64,000 nt of DNA from Micropterus salmoides (GCF_014851395.1 NW_024040041.1:9912041-9976040); one strand, 5' to 3'; numbered from the stretch's first letter, positions 23,575-37,951 are shown. Notes: a model not told the origin generated them from the sequence alone. Numbers and translations are program-made.

Positions 23575-25130
23575 ATGACCGGTCGGAGGTGGACGGCTCG
23601 GTGGTTTCTATGGTTTCAGCGACTTCCTCCTCCAGTCGATTGCTGCCTCCAAAGGAGCGTCTGAGAGAGAAGGCTTTCCAGTACTGCCTACGCCTCATCG
23701 AGCAGAGCGATCGCAGTGAGTGTGTGTGTGTGTGTTAAACTGTGCTGTGTGCAAGAGAGAGAGGTCATGTATTTGTAAATGCAGATTCTGAATTAACAAT
23801 TTATACACACATAAGGTTGTCTATTGTTTGGTATCTGTACGTTATGTTTTTTTGTTTTGTGTTGTGTGAGCAGTTGTGATGTGTATTCTTCTCTTTGTCT
23901 CAGAGGCACATAAAAGGACAGATACAGACCTGCAGAAAGCGGTGAGAACATACAGTACATTAATGACACACATAGTGGTTCAGCTTCTGGTACAAACAAG
24001 CCACAACAGCAGTAACCTACATGTCCTCCTTGTCCTATCCACTATATATAATAATCATTTCAAGCAGATTTTACTGAAACTGGCTAATTTAATAATAAGG
24101 ATAAAATCTATCTTAAATAATTATCCGTTTGGTTTATTTTCTGTCTTCCAGTACATTTGCAATAACAGATGAGACTGTAACACTGTAAACTAGAGTTCAT
24201 ACTGGCGCCTTTATTGTGTCGGTCCTGTTCCCTATCTTAGTGTCTGGTGGAGGCGGTGTGCATCCTGGACTGTGTGTGCGTAGAGGACACCTCACTGGTC
24301 TACCGAACGTTCCCGTGCATCAAGGCGCTCTTTGGTCGGCTCAGCTCAGACCTGTCGTTCGCCAGAGTCCTGCTGCCCATAGCACAGTTCTACCTCAACC
24401 ACGGTGTGTAAACATATCGGCATGTACATGTGCTCAGCTTCACGTATGTCTCTCTCTTTCAACAAATTACAGATGTACATAAGTACAAATATTGATTTAT
24501 GCATAAAAAGGTGTTTTTTCACACAGACAGTTCAGTTCCTTGATTCACTGATACCGAAAGCATTTTAAGTTTAAAACGGCAAAATGTGTCCTTGGACCTG
24601 TTTAGGTGAGATGGCTGCCGTGGATTGTGAGAGTGTGTGGAAGCTGGTGTTTGGCCGATTCCCTGCCGAGCTTTTCAACGACCACTTCCTGGCACATGAG
24701 CTGCTACGCTTCCTTCGACAAAACCTTGAGAGCCTGCAGCTCCGAGTCCCGCAGTACATGCACTCCTTCCCAAACCTGCTGAAGGTAAACGCCAGATATT
24801 TGACTGTTATATATTCTACAAATACTTACTGTAAGCTGGTGAGGAGTACATGTTGTACCAAGGGAGGGATACCAGAGATTTATTTCTGTCTCTGTAGTTG
24901 TTAGCATGGGACAGCCCGGCGGTAGTGGATGATTTTGTGGATCTGCTGCCCTCTCTGGTGACTGCTGGAACTGCAGTGGAGCTTCTCCACACTCTGCTGG
25001 ACCTGCCCTGTCTTTCTGCTACATTGGTCCTGCAACTGAGGTGCTCGCTCGCACACATCGGAGTAAAAGTGCCCAGAAATGTGCAAACTGCCTACCAGAT
25101 TGATTTGACGATGTTCCTATGTTTCTACCA

Positions 25131-25179
<49 letters not shown>

Positions 25180-27196
25180 TCTCGCAGGTCAACTTCTATG
25201 CCCATCTCTGAGCCAGGTGGTCACTTGTCACTTGATGCATTTCGAAACCCTTCTTATCGTGGTCTTTTCCTCTTCCTGCTTCGAGGGGAAGCGGGTACAG
25301 GTAATCACAGACCCACAATTAAAGGCATGGTTTGACATTCTGGAAAATACGCTTATCCGCCCAAAACCCTCCCATAAAAGTTCAACCTGCCATTTTTTAC
25401 ACTTTATTAATGAGCTTTTGAGGTGCACGGAGGTAGATTTTGTTATCTTTCGGACAAAGCCAAAGCTGTTTTGTTCTCTTTATGATAAACTGAGCTAACT
25501 TGTTGCTGGTTGCAGCTTCATATTAACCGTACAAACAGGAGAGAGGTATAAATCCTCTAACTATTGGCAAGAAAGCAAATAAGCATAATTTCCTAAAATG
25601 TCAAACTGTTCGTTTTTAAAGACCGTTTTATTTATGCCACAGTGAATCTTAACAATAACTTACATGAATGGGATATAGATTAGTTTAACATAATATAGTG
25701 TATTTCAGTTCCCTCTTTCTCTACCATGAGGCATTGTTTCCACAAGTTAACGGTAAAAATCTGAGCAAAGAGATGTTGACTGTTGTTTAGACTATTTGAT
25801 CAGGGATTGCATGTACACTTTGATGTTTATTCTTGAAACATTTGTTGAATTAATTAAATCCCTGTGCTTTTCCTTCACAGGTGACACCATTGACCGACTG
25901 AGCATGCTCCATGAGCTGCTGGCTGAGGTTGCTGATTGGCCAAGAGTTGTTCAGTGTGCACAGACCGTCCCCGTGCTGTTGCACATTTTTTTCAACACAG
26001 TCATCACGGTGGAGACATTATATTCATTGCTGCAACTTTACATTAAAATGCCATTTAGTTTCCGTTTATAAAAACGATGTGATATTTTCCAGGTAGCTGA
26101 CGAGAAGCTTTTAGCCCACTTGACTCTGGTGATGCTGGAGAGAAGCAGCCTCCTCCTCAATATCCCTAAATACATCACAGAGATTCACAGGTATACCTAA
26201 AGTCAAACAGTGGCGCTAAAGTGTTGCTGTATATTCATCTTGATCTCCTCGCTCGCTCCACCCCCCTCTCTCTGTTTCTGCAGGGTGTTCAGCTGCCACC
26301 TGCTGAGGTTGTGCAAGCTCCACCCCTCTCTGGTAGTGGACCAGTCTCACGAGCTGCTGGAGTTCGCTGGAGCCACAGCCAACGTCTACAGCAAAGAAGA
26401 AATCTACACTCATGTGGTAATAAAGCCGTGTGTGTGTGTGTGCGTGCATGAGATGGGACAGCAGAGACGAGGATCGTGTGGATTTACTTTTCCTTTCTGT
26501 GTATTTTAGATGCTGTTCACTGCATCTCATATCTCAAGCTGTTCTCAAATCTCAGCATTTTTTCCTGTGTATTGAAATATGGTGAAATATCACACTAAAC
26601 AATCAAATGTGCCAAAACCTGACACCAAAATAATATTTCACTTGCTTGGCTTTCAGGTGTGGGTGCTGGGAGAGTACCTGTCTGTGTCATGTGACGCTCG
26701 CTGCTCCGTGAGGCTCACCACTTCCTGTTTTGAGGCGTTGGAGGCGGTGCTGTTTGAGATCACTTCATCTGCCCCACCACCTGGAGCACTTTGCCCTGCC
26801 CCCAGGGTCGTCACCACTCTAATGAGCGCCCTGGCTAAGTTGGCGTCACGATCACATGACCTCATACCCAGGTGAGTGACAGCCATACACGCATTTTTTA
26901 TTTTATGTAATGTAATGTAACTGTGTGTTCTTGTCTATTTTAGGGTGTCTCTGTTCTTCTCCAAGCTAAGAACAGTAACCAGAGGCGGGTCAGTTGCCTG
27001 GTGCACAGATGAAGAGGACCTTGTTGCTATAGTAACACGAAGCGAGGAGTTGTGGTCACTGCTGAAGGCGCCTGGTGTGGCTCAGAGCGTCCTTACCCCA
27101 CCTCCACATGTCACCACACCCCAGTGGCATAGAGACACAAACGTGGCCATGCCACTGCGGCTGCGTGCCCTCACCAGCCTCACACACTCACAGTGA
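23575..27196 (+). CDS. ap5z1: AP-5 complex subunit zeta-1, C-terminal part (5' exons missing)
   Basis: Large-subunit-like component of adaptor complex AP-5, which works with SPG11/SPG15 in late endosome/lysosome sorting. Eleven exons: 23575-23715, 23904-23941, 24241-24403, 24606-24784, 24898-25040, 25188-25300, 25881-26008, 26093-26190, 26284-26416, 26657-26871 and 26944-27196. Phases all join, giving about 534 codons; human is about 807 aa, so roughly 270 N-terminal residues are missing. Landmarks are DDRSEVDG, RLLPPKERLRE, DTDLQKACLVEAV, LLAWDSP, LLDLPCLSA, GEYLSVSCD, LASRSHDLIPR and HRDTNVAMPL. The first visible exon starts in phase 1, so it is internal. No earlier exon is found between the gap and 23575. 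Convergent with mmd2; AATAAA at 27293. Confidence 0.93.
25133..25178 (+). repeat. (GT)n microsatellite against an ap5z1 splice acceptor
   Basis: 46 bases of GT are followed only by CTCTCGCAG before the exon at 25188. Confidence 0.95.
25331..25606. mobile_element. Fold-back element in ap5z1 intron
   Basis: The left end TTTGACATTCTGGAAAATAC and the reversed right end TTTGACATTTTAGGAAATTA are inverted copies, each followed by a GCTTAT motif. The inside carries GGACAAAGCCAAAGCTG, the complement of the CTGGCTCTGTCCAAAG motif at about 33235. No coding capacity. Confidence 0.65.
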
Positions 27197-27292
27197 CGCA
27201 CACACACTCACATGCACACCACACATCATCATTTTGCATTGAGACAGAGACCTCTAATGAACCCTGTTTGATTTTTGCAAATTATTTTTGTA

Positions 27293-27298
27293 AATAAA
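27293..27298 (+). terminator. ap5z1 poly(A) signal
   Basis: AATAAA lies 97 bases after the stop codon. Confidence 0.7.
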
Positions 27299-27309
27299 TG
27301 ACATTATTT

Positions 27310-28888
27310 GATTGAAACTTGGTGTGATGAAGTGTTTTTGGCATCAACAAAATACTTTTCCTGTGCAATATATAGTGTGTCTTCTTTAATACAGTGAAAA
27401 TAAAATTTACAAAATAGATCATCTGATTTAAGAAAAAAAGAGATGGGGAATAAAAGAAATGCTCTCTTCCTGAGTAAGTACTCTGTTTTCTAAAAGTAAA
27501 AACAGAAACAGTTAAAATACTAGACTTTAGGGAAAACATACAGTGCTTGAAGTATAAAAATTAAAACTAAAAAAGTAAAAATTCTAATTTGCATAGATTA
27601 TCTCCATGTGTAACATGCCCTGGTCTTCTGTCATAATTGGAGCATTTTAGGAAATTCTACTTTACATCACTGCTGCTGATAGAAAAGTGCTCAAGGTTAA
27701 CAGTGCATTATTTAAAAGAACTGGCAATCCTTGTCCTCTAAACAAGATAACTAATTAAAATAGCCTTGCATTATTTGTGAAGTCACAGTAGCATTTGTCG
27801 ATTAGACTTCTCATCTTTCAAATTACAGTAAATCATGACACTTGATTTTGAGATTGATTCATGAACAGTAAATCACAACAGAATCACAAACAGGCCAGTT
27901 CAACTGAGGTCCGTTATCTTAAACATTTGACGGTTTGAGTTTGAGCATCAGTGTGTCACCAAGTTATTATATTGGGACCTTATGTCTGTCTGCAGCTTGC
28001 TGATATCCGTTTTATGAAACCAGAGGAAGCAAAGATGTTGCACACTTAGAATTTAAAACTCGGGTATTCTCAGAGAAACATCCAATATGTTGGCCTAAAA
28101 CTAAAACAGCTAAAAAGAATAGTTCCCATCACAAACTTTTTAGGGAAATGTTTGCAGGTTGTAGTGCCAACTCTAAATTTTTATATTTTGTTATGTGCAA
28201 ATTGGGCAAAATTAAAATTAAACCAAAATGAGTTCCACCATTTCAAAGTAGGGGTTAGCACCAATATGAAGTAATACCTGTGTGGTAAGTTTTGGCACAT
28301 TTATGGTTGGAATATGGAACAGGTGGAGTTTACGAGCCTCAGATAGTCAAAGACTATCATCAGTTTAGTTACAGAGATGTGTGATTTAAGGAATAGCTCA
28401 ACATTCTGTGAGAGTTACATCTATCCATACTATAAATATGAAGCGACCTCTGCTGTCTGCTTAGCATAGCTTAGCATAAAGCTGCTCATAGCCAAGAAAT
28501 AGTCCTGTATATGGAACCGCACATTTAAGTGCAACTTGTCATTTTTACACTTGCAGCACTGGTCATCTAAACGTCCTGGAGCATCATACTGTATGCTGCC
28601 CTTTTTGTGCAAACTTCTCCCATGAGGTAATAGTTACACTGTTATTCTGGGTATGAATCTTGTAGTATGTTGTAATGTTTTTTAGTTTAACGCTAAGAAT
28701 TGGATTGATCCGAGAGTTTTGGCCCCCAGCTGTGGAGAATTTCTTCTGATCTGTCACAGTCAGATCATTTCAGCACCATCTCTCCAGGTGTAGCCTCATG
28801 AGTTAGGTTAGTTGTAGTCAGTGGTCTTATGGCTAAAATACACTTTTCTCAGTCAGTGACGTAGTCCATGTGAGGTGAGAGCGCCTAG
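27310..28888 (-). other. Convergent 3' region of mmd2 and ap5z1
   Basis: No coding exon is seen. The mmd2 3' UTR must start at 28888. A minus-strand ATTAAA near 27389 is one candidate end. At about 28385-28500 there is a partial copy of the GCTTAGCATAAAG repeat family. Confidence 0.4.
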
Positions 28889-31800
28889 TCACCTCGACGT
28901 CTGCAGCAGTGGCCCAGGTAAGTACAGGTACCTCCAGATGGCGTAATAATGAATGGATGCTCCTGCCGCAACGAAAAGATGCCAGATGGCGTGGGCGAAA
29001 GGGACAAGGCCATCGCTCTTAAAGAAGACCACGCCCACCGCATAGAAGACACCTCCCATTGCAAGTTCACACACACCTGCACGCTCCACCTGGAACATTT
29101 ATAAAAAGTCATATAAGTGAAGAGGCAAAGTTGGACCCCTAATAAATACAGCATAGTCCAACATAAAGGGCTATAGTGAATATGTGTCAGTGTCTGGACT
29201 TTAGGAACTTTATCAAAGGCTTTGTGTGTTTTAGTCCAGGAACTTCGGAAAGTGTATACGCTTTGTTTTACATTGTGGCATTTTCCAAAGCATAACATTT
29301 CTGATTGAATCTGCTAATGTGAATAAAACTGCGGCAGGAAATAGTCCCCAATAAATATTTTACTCACTTTACATCTATTTAAGTGAAGTTTACAAAAAGC
29401 CTCAGAACCGATCTCTTTTAGTAAACTATCTCTTGTCTTTATTTTAAAAAATGAAAGTGTATATATTCCTCGACCGATATTTTTTAAGGTTTACAAGTTC
29501 AGCAGCAGTGAATGGGCTGAGAGCCACAGGCAGGGTAGAAAAACTTACCTTGTCCATTAACAAACAACACCAAGACTCTACATGCTAGCAGCTCTGTGAG
29601 GCTTTGAGCTAAATGCTAACATGCTTACAATGAAAAAGCTAACAAAAAAGCTGATGTTAAGCAGGTATCATGTTTATCATGTTCACCATGTGTATTAACA
29701 TGCTAACATTTAAACATAGAGCAGAGGCTGATGGTAATGTCATTAGTTTTGCAAATATTTAGTTTCAAAGCAAATCATTGGACAAATGATCATTTTGACC
29801 AGATGGTGATGCCTTTAGGGGGGCACAAATGTGTGTACCAAATTTCATGTTAATCTATTCATCTATTTCACTGAAAGTCGCAAATGTGATCCTCAAGGTG
29901 GCGCTAGAGTAAAAGGCAGGGGATCACCAAAGTCAGTAGGATTCATCCTTTGGGGACCTTAAATTAAGTGAACCAAATTGCATGGCAATCCATCCAACAG
30001 CTGTTGAGATATTTTAGTGTGGACCAAAGTGGTGGACCGACCACCATTGCCATCCATAGAGCCACACAGCTAGCATATCTAAAAACACAAAGACAGCGTG
30101 TGGTTATCTCAAGAAGGTTTCAAGTCTATGCAAGTAAAATTTTATCATGGAGGACAGGATGTCAACCTAAAAACATCTACTTATGAAAAATAGCTGGCAG
30201 TTGTGTCACAGTGACCAGATGTGATTTGTAGGTAATAGTCTAAAACAAACACAACCACCGGTTTGGCTCTTTAAATACTGACTGTTTGACTCCCTAACAA
30301 TAGCAGGAAACCTGTTGCAAAAAGCCTTTTGTTTCTCAGAAGCAGAGAAAGACAATGCTTTGTGGTTTGGTCTTACCATAGACAGGATGACCAAAGCAGG
30401 AACAGCCCCCATGGCCACGTAGCCCAGCAACTCTACCAGCTTGTACCTGCAGGTAGAAAACAGAAGACAGGAAATTACTTTCTGTGTAACTGTTTCTACT
30501 CCAAACAGCAGCCCAATGTTTACTGTAAACACTTGAGGGGGGGGGGGGGGGGGGGAGGGTTGGTTTAGGTTTAGTTATGTCAAACCACGACACACAACAG
30601 AGAGACACAAAGAAAGACTGTATGTTACCTCTCGTGGAAAAAGAAGACATACGTGGATCCTACACAAGCCATAACCCAGATGAGCCAGCGCATGTGGCAC
30701 GCCCAAGGACCCAGCTCCCTTAGCATCAACCTGAGGAAGCACATCACACATACATCATGACAGTATTTGATTTTATTAATGTTTTACTTTGTTGACAGCA
30801 ATCACGTGGCCCACCAGGGAGAGTAGGAGGCAGCTATGAAGAAGTAGATTGCCATCCTGTCACACATGTGGAAACGCTGCTCCACCCTCCTGCACAGAGA
30901 CAAAGAAAAGGAGAGACGAGAGCTCATATCTAAATCATGACAACCTTTATCTAGTTTGGGAAAAAACATTACCTATTGATAATCCAATAACTATACAGGA
31001 CTCAGCCAGCAAAAAAAACAGTACCAAGCAAAGTACCTTAGGAACCTTTACATAGTATAGGAGGTTGTTTTAAGCACAAATTTGGTTGTTGTGAAAACAC
31101 TTACACACACACCACAAATTCAAACTTCCCCTGACACTGTCCTTCAACATATGAAAGAATGTCTGTTGTGTCTTTTTTGGACTATTGTGGGTGGAAGGCT
31201 GGAGAATTTTATTTAAAAGTTGGAATATATTCACCACATCCTTTGTTAAATGTTTTGTACGCAACATTTTAAGTTTACACAGACAAAATATGGCGCATGT
31301 AGCTCTGAGCAACAAGAATTAAACTAAATGTCTTAGGCCCTGTTCTCTGTACATCGATGGTCTTGATTTCTCAGTTCTTCAAAGCAAAGTTTTAAAATAA
31401 ATTATCTGAAGCTGTTGTCATAGAAACAATTCCATAACCTCAAACCTAGTACAGGGTTGTTCAAAGTTAGCTGGGGACTTGACTTTTTAGAGTGAACATC
31501 CAATATGAGTTTATTTTCAGACCCATAAACAAATCCCTACATGGTACAATGAGAAGCGTTAATACTACTTGGTTTTAGATTACGGTTGTGGAGAAACCAT
31601 CAAGATCTTTTGGTTTAATTATCCAGATTCAATTTTAACCATAGAAAATGAAATACCTATAGTTGATCAAGTACATAACAAAATAAAATAGGTACACCAA
31701 TCCAAATCTATTAAGAATGAACCTCAAACCAAGTGGAGCTAATTAGTTTCAGGAGCGGAACCAGACATCAACCACGTCATTGCCAGCATTTCCATAAATA

Positions 31801-34759
31801 CCCACACGTCCCAGCTCCTCTTCTTCCCTCTCGCATTCTGCATCCCCCCATTTCTCTGTCCTCTCCATAGGGTTATAAGGGGGTCCGTTGTGCTCGGGTG
31901 CTACCGTGGATTTCCCTATTGTAGCCTCCCCACAACGCTTCGAATGTCTATTCAGCAACTGCAAGCCTTATACATCTGTCTGTTTCAATCATCAATAAAT
32001 CATTTAATCATACCTGCTGATTGTGTGGTCCTTGCTAGTGAAATACAGCATGTATATATGGGGCAACACTCGCAAAAAGGCATTTCCTCCTCTAAATGTT
32101 TGACTGTTAATAGACCAATGAATGGTTTAGTGAGGCCACATTTGAAGACTTGAATGGCTTTCTAAAATAGATTTTTATTAATGGTAAAGGATTTCCGTTA
32201 TGTGATTTATGAAGGACGTGACAGGAAAGTGGACCAAACTGAATGTGGAAATTCAAAGCAGAGTTTGCTACTATGTGAGAGTGTGTTTGAATGTATAAGT
32301 GGATGCTTTTCTGCGAGTGTGAGTTGAAGATGATGTGAAATATTTTCATTACCACATCTGTTGTTTGATCTCTGGCCTCCTGGCTGTGTCATAATTAACG
32401 AACTGTATGTCATGTTGTTATGTCATGCAGAATGTGATGTAAATGTCTACCGGAGCAGCACATAAACACACACATGCACATCTGCCAAATCTCTACCAGT
32501 GTTTTCTGCTGGACAGACACACATGCACACACAAACACACACCGGAGGTGGCTGATTTTCCAGGCAGCTGTGTGGAAGAGCGTCGAGGTGACGAACAGGC
32601 CGGTGAGACCGCTCCCATAGAGCCAGGCAGCCACACAGTGCCATCGGTCCACAGACAGGTAGTACAGCACAGACCCGCCCACCAGACTTGGGAGGATCCA
32701 CAACTAGAAGATAAGATCAGAAACAAACAAAAAAAACAGTTTGACAGAATTTCCTCATGATGCACAAACTGCATTTTACATATGAGACTTTTCTTTAACA
32801 TTTTCGGGTTTCTTAAGAGTGCATCAACTCTGTCCTGTTCAAGCATACATGTAATATTGTTGATAATGTGCTTCAGCTTAACTTCTGCTGATCCAATTCA
32901 AAATCCTTCAGAGTACAAACCTAGTATTTGCAAATACTATGAATGTTACCAGGCATTTTCTTTACCAGCTTCTTGTGGGAAAACTCCTCTGCATTTGTCC
33001 TAAAAAGGGTTTGTGCCATTGTTGACATTACTCTCTCTCTCTGAATCCAAGAGAAATAGTTGCAACCGCTGTTAAAGGGATGGGTCAACATTTTGAGGAC
33101 ATACACTTATTCTTCTTCTTGCCGAGATTTAAATGAGAATTTTGATACCACTCTTGTGTCTTGTCTTGTTTGCTAGGTATGAAGCTACCACAAGCAGCGG
33201 GTTAGCTTAATTTAGCAGACTGGAACCAGCTAGCCTGGGTCTGTCCAAAGGTACCAAAATCCTCCATCCATCCAAGATGGCCAGTTGTGATGGCCATGTG
33301 CTAAATGCCTCAGGTATATCTGTGAAAAACTTTTATTCAAGCAGGTCAATCGAGGTAAAAAAAAAAATTGTAGTATGTGCAGTAAAGTATTATTAACAGG
33401 TTTGATTTATGTAACCTGCTAGTTTTCTATTCTAAATATTCAAAGATATGATGAATTGTATTATATTATAATAAACATTAAATGGCAACTTTTGACTGCT
33501 TTGAATAAGAATACTTTGATAGGAATTTGATAAGAACAAGTATTATTCTCACATACTATTAAGACATTTTAACTAGAACTATGTTATCTGTTACATGTTG
33601 GATGTTGATATGTTAAAACTGAGATGATTCAACATGAAATTAGATAAGGATAACAATATGCTACTGGGTGTCCACATACATGTAACTACAGTTATAAATA
33701 CCACCAGTTTTTCCTCTATTTGTTCCTAAAATATGTGTTTTATTGTTAATTTTCAACTAGTGAGCTAAAATAAATAGCATAACTTGACATCAAAATTTTT
33801 ACTCCTTTGTTGCATGGTGTCCACATATTTGGACAGTTGAATAATTTAAAAATAAAACTGAATTTTGGAAAAAAAAATCTAAATGGATTTGTATTTTAGC
33901 CAAATTTTGAGTAATAAAAAGCATCTTGAAAAAATCTAGATAACGTTTTTAATAATTCATGCATGACAGGGTTAACTGATTCTGTATCTAACAAAAGGTG
34001 AAGATAATACTTGATGTTTGTGGGACACACAGCCCTGCAAAATTGCACCTTAGCTGGCAGAATGAATGAATGAATCAATGGACGTATCATGAAGAGATTT
34101 CACTATGGGAAAACTCCTGCCACCCATTTGAGGCTTTACAGTCATTATTGCCATGTTTTCTCTCAGTTTTGTTCCATCTCTCTCGGTCTGTCTCATTCAC
34201 TGTCTGTCTTGCTCTGTCGGAGGCGGAAGAGCGCAGGGATTACAGCAGATTAGAGGAAGCTACAGGCTGAATCCCAGATTATAGCCCACTGCCTCTATGG
34301 CACAGCCAAAAATCTTCCCCATTCGGCCTCATTCCTCGCAATCCTCTCCATCTTTTCAGAGGCTTCTCTGAACTGACAAACTCATTAAACACAGAAAGCA
34401 CAGGGACAGACTGGGACAGACTGGGACAGAGCGAGTAAACCCATAAAACAAAGATAGTATTTGCTCTGAAAGTGTGTGTTTTCTCTACGTGTGTCCGTGT
34501 GTTTGTATTTGTTTGGTTTACCCCGTGTGTCGCACAGTTTGCAGCATGTTCATATTCAGTGGGCTGGTATCTCTTGCTGTCTGGGACCCTGCAGTTCATG
34601 AACCTGAGAGAGAGGTGAGGTGAGGGGGGGGGCAGGAAGAAAAGGGGAGAAAGACAGAGGGGTGTGTTCAGGCAATGAATATAGATCTAGAGGCAAAACA
34701 AGGTACAGCTTTATTGGTTAATAAGTTACTGTGTGCTGAACCCATGAAGGTCAGTGGCC

Positions 34760-34790
<31 letters not shown>

Positions 34791-34995
34791 ACGCATGCAT
34801 GTGTGTAATGGTCATTCTTGGAGGATTTACAGGTCTCTAATCCACATCACGTTGTTTGAATTTTAGTGTTGGCATTCCTGTTGCTGAGATATCCCAGTCT
34901 GTACTACAACAGGATACCACTGAGACTAATCGTTAACTACATATGCAGTATTTGTCATTGTGTAATATACTTCTGAGAAAGTTACTTTGTGTGAG

Positions 34996-35026
<31 letters not shown>

Positions 35027-37951
35027 GTGTGTGTTGTGTAGGCTATTTAATCAGCTGTAAATCCCTCAATCCCAGCTTACAGGGAAAAAACACATCTGGG
35101 CATGTTACGAAACCACATTTTATACATCAAGATGCTCACAAACACACACACACACACACACAAACAAACACACACGCAAGCCCACTGATTTGAATGTAAC
35201 TCCTCGTTCAGGGCCACAGGTGCGTCCATGTTGGTCAGCTGTGTTATTTGATTACACATTTAGGCCAACGGCTCATCATCACACGCAGACACGCCGGCAA
35301 CGCGCCTCATTCCCAACACACATTCACACACACACACACACACACACGCACACACACACATATCCAATAGCTGTTTGTTGTAACGGTCTAATAATTCTGC
35401 ACAGTGAAGAGAGCAATCAGCACAACCTGAGTCAAAAGCAGCAGACAAAGAGATGTATGACATGTGACAAACCTCACCTAAAAGCCTATAAAACACCGGA
35501 TTACCTAAGCCTCCTGCTAATTTAACAGGGAAAAGTCCTGCATTACACAGTGACCTGGCAGGCGAGTTCAAAACTTTACTCATATAGTAATCGATTGAAA
35601 TTAATAAACAAGTTACAATATCTGCAGTAAAACCAAATAAACCTTGTCAGATTAAGGAATGAAAAAAGGCATCCTTTCTAGATTCAAAGAAAGTGCTACA
35701 TATCTGATTTTATCAGGGCTGCCCCTAATAGTCGACTAAATCGATGAGAAGTGTCTTAGTCGACCAAGTTTTCAGTTAGTCGCAGGAAGAAACGACCACA
35801 ACTTCAAACGTATTCAGGACCTGCACCTTGTCACTAGGGCCTGGATGAAAGCATCAGGGAATTGTTGCAACACAGACCTTTTATTGTAACACAGAGCCTC
35901 AGCAGCCTCACAGCAAAAAACGGTGATGATTTAGAGCAGCGCCAACTAAAACACGGCAGGTTTAGGCAGGGGACAGGAGAGGCGTCAAGCGAGAGAGGAG
36001 CGAGCCTGTAGCGAGCTCATTTTTATGTGTTGTGCATCATCCATTGTGTTGTAAAGTCTGCTTGCATTTGTTCTTGAGAAGTTGGAAGTTATTCCCGTGT
36101 TTTGAACAACAAGGCTTGTGTGATGTTATACTGTGCTAGAATAAATTAACACAATGTACAGTTGTTAGCAATTAGCAGGCAGCTAGCTGCGTGCGCTTAT
36201 ACATTAAAGGCTCATTATTCCGGTTTTGTATCTCTCTGTAATGTAGAACAGTGTTAACAATGTTACTTAGAACATTCATTCTGGAACTCAAACCATTTTC
36301 TGATGCCCCAAAAATATTAAAATAATTAAATTAATATCATAAAGTTGACTGGACTAGGAGTGGGCAATATGGCTCATGTTATTTCAGAGTATTTCTGCTA
36401 TAATGATATTCTTGACAATATTGCAAATCCCCTTTTGCTGTAACAGTCTTCTTGCACTTCTTTCATATTTCTGTGGTTTGTTGTCCATCTGATCACTTGT
36501 AACCAAAACACTTCCACAGAACTTCTAACTCCACCACCGTGGAGCTTTTAGCAAAGTTACTTTCGCTGTCTGCCATGCTTGTTGTTGCAGTGTGTCATCA
36601 TTAACAGTGCCGGGAAGGTTTATTTGGAAATGTAATAGGTTATCGATTACAAGTTACCCTATTTAAAATGTAATAGAAGTGTAACTATTTATTTATTTAT
36701 TTCAATTACTTTATCAAAGTAATGTAACTTAAAACATTTAATTACTTTTTGATTACTTTTCTAAATTTCTAATGGATGTTTTCAACCATTAACCATTTTC
36801 AAAAGACAGCTTTTGAGAAGAGGCGATTTAACTGACAGATAGGTGGCATTGCAAATTCTAACATGACAACCAATCAAAAGCATCATAATAGCATCCAACT
36901 TTACCAAAGGCTGTATCTGGAAGTGGCAAAGGAAGACATTGTGCACGCGAAAAACATGCGAAGCAACAAAATTAATATTCTTCAACATATAGCCTAACTT
37001 TTTATAGAACATTTTCAGTGTAATCATGTACATTTTCATGAGTAACTGTAATTTAAATACACATTTTTTCTTAGTAACTGTAACAGATTATGTAGCTAAA
37101 TTACAAGTAACTAGTTACTACCCAACACTGGTCATTAAATCAAGCTGAATATTGCCATTCTCACAATATATGCTTTATATCATATTTGAAATTATACCAC
37201 TATATCGTGAACGATAGTAGGACTAGGAAAATCTTTTTGTCAGGGGCAGCCCTAGATTGAACAAACTTTACTTTATGGTGCTGAACCATATTCTGAGCTA
37301 ATTTCCTTAAACTGTACATTACATCTTGTTAAGAAACACGCAGGAAAACTATCTCAGTTACCAAGTTTATCTATCGAAAAAACTGCAATGTGGTTTGGTG
37401 GACAGGAAGAGGACAAAAGTAACATTTGTCTTGCTTTATGTTTCAGCTTGAGGCGCGAGTTTTGTTTGTGCACTCACCACCAGAACTCTCATAAGAGAAG
37501 TGTCTGTATGTTTTCCTGTTGTAGGTCTGGTTGGGAGTAGAGGCATCTCTAACTCGCAACACACACACAATCTTTCCGTATGTCTTTTCTTCAACATTAC
37601 AGCGTAGGAGCCATTGCCTCAGTCTCTTTTCTGCTTTTAATAGACTCATACTCACCTTTATTAAAGTTCTGCTCACATATGAGCGTCTGCATGATTCCTA
37701 CTACAAAAGGCAATAAATAAAGTAAATGCTTTCACCATCAAGCATCACATGCTCTGTTTTTGTCAAGGTGTAATCCACAGAAAGAAAACATTTAGTAACA
37801 TTAGATTATTGTATCGCTGCCATTCCTTTTGTCTTTTGTTTCCTCTGCAGTTCCACCGTGGAACAACAAGACAACTGTTCTGTTGCATTATTGTAGGGCT
37901 ATCAGTGGACCTGAATGTGGCACTCTGATGTCCTCTAATCTGTTATGACAG

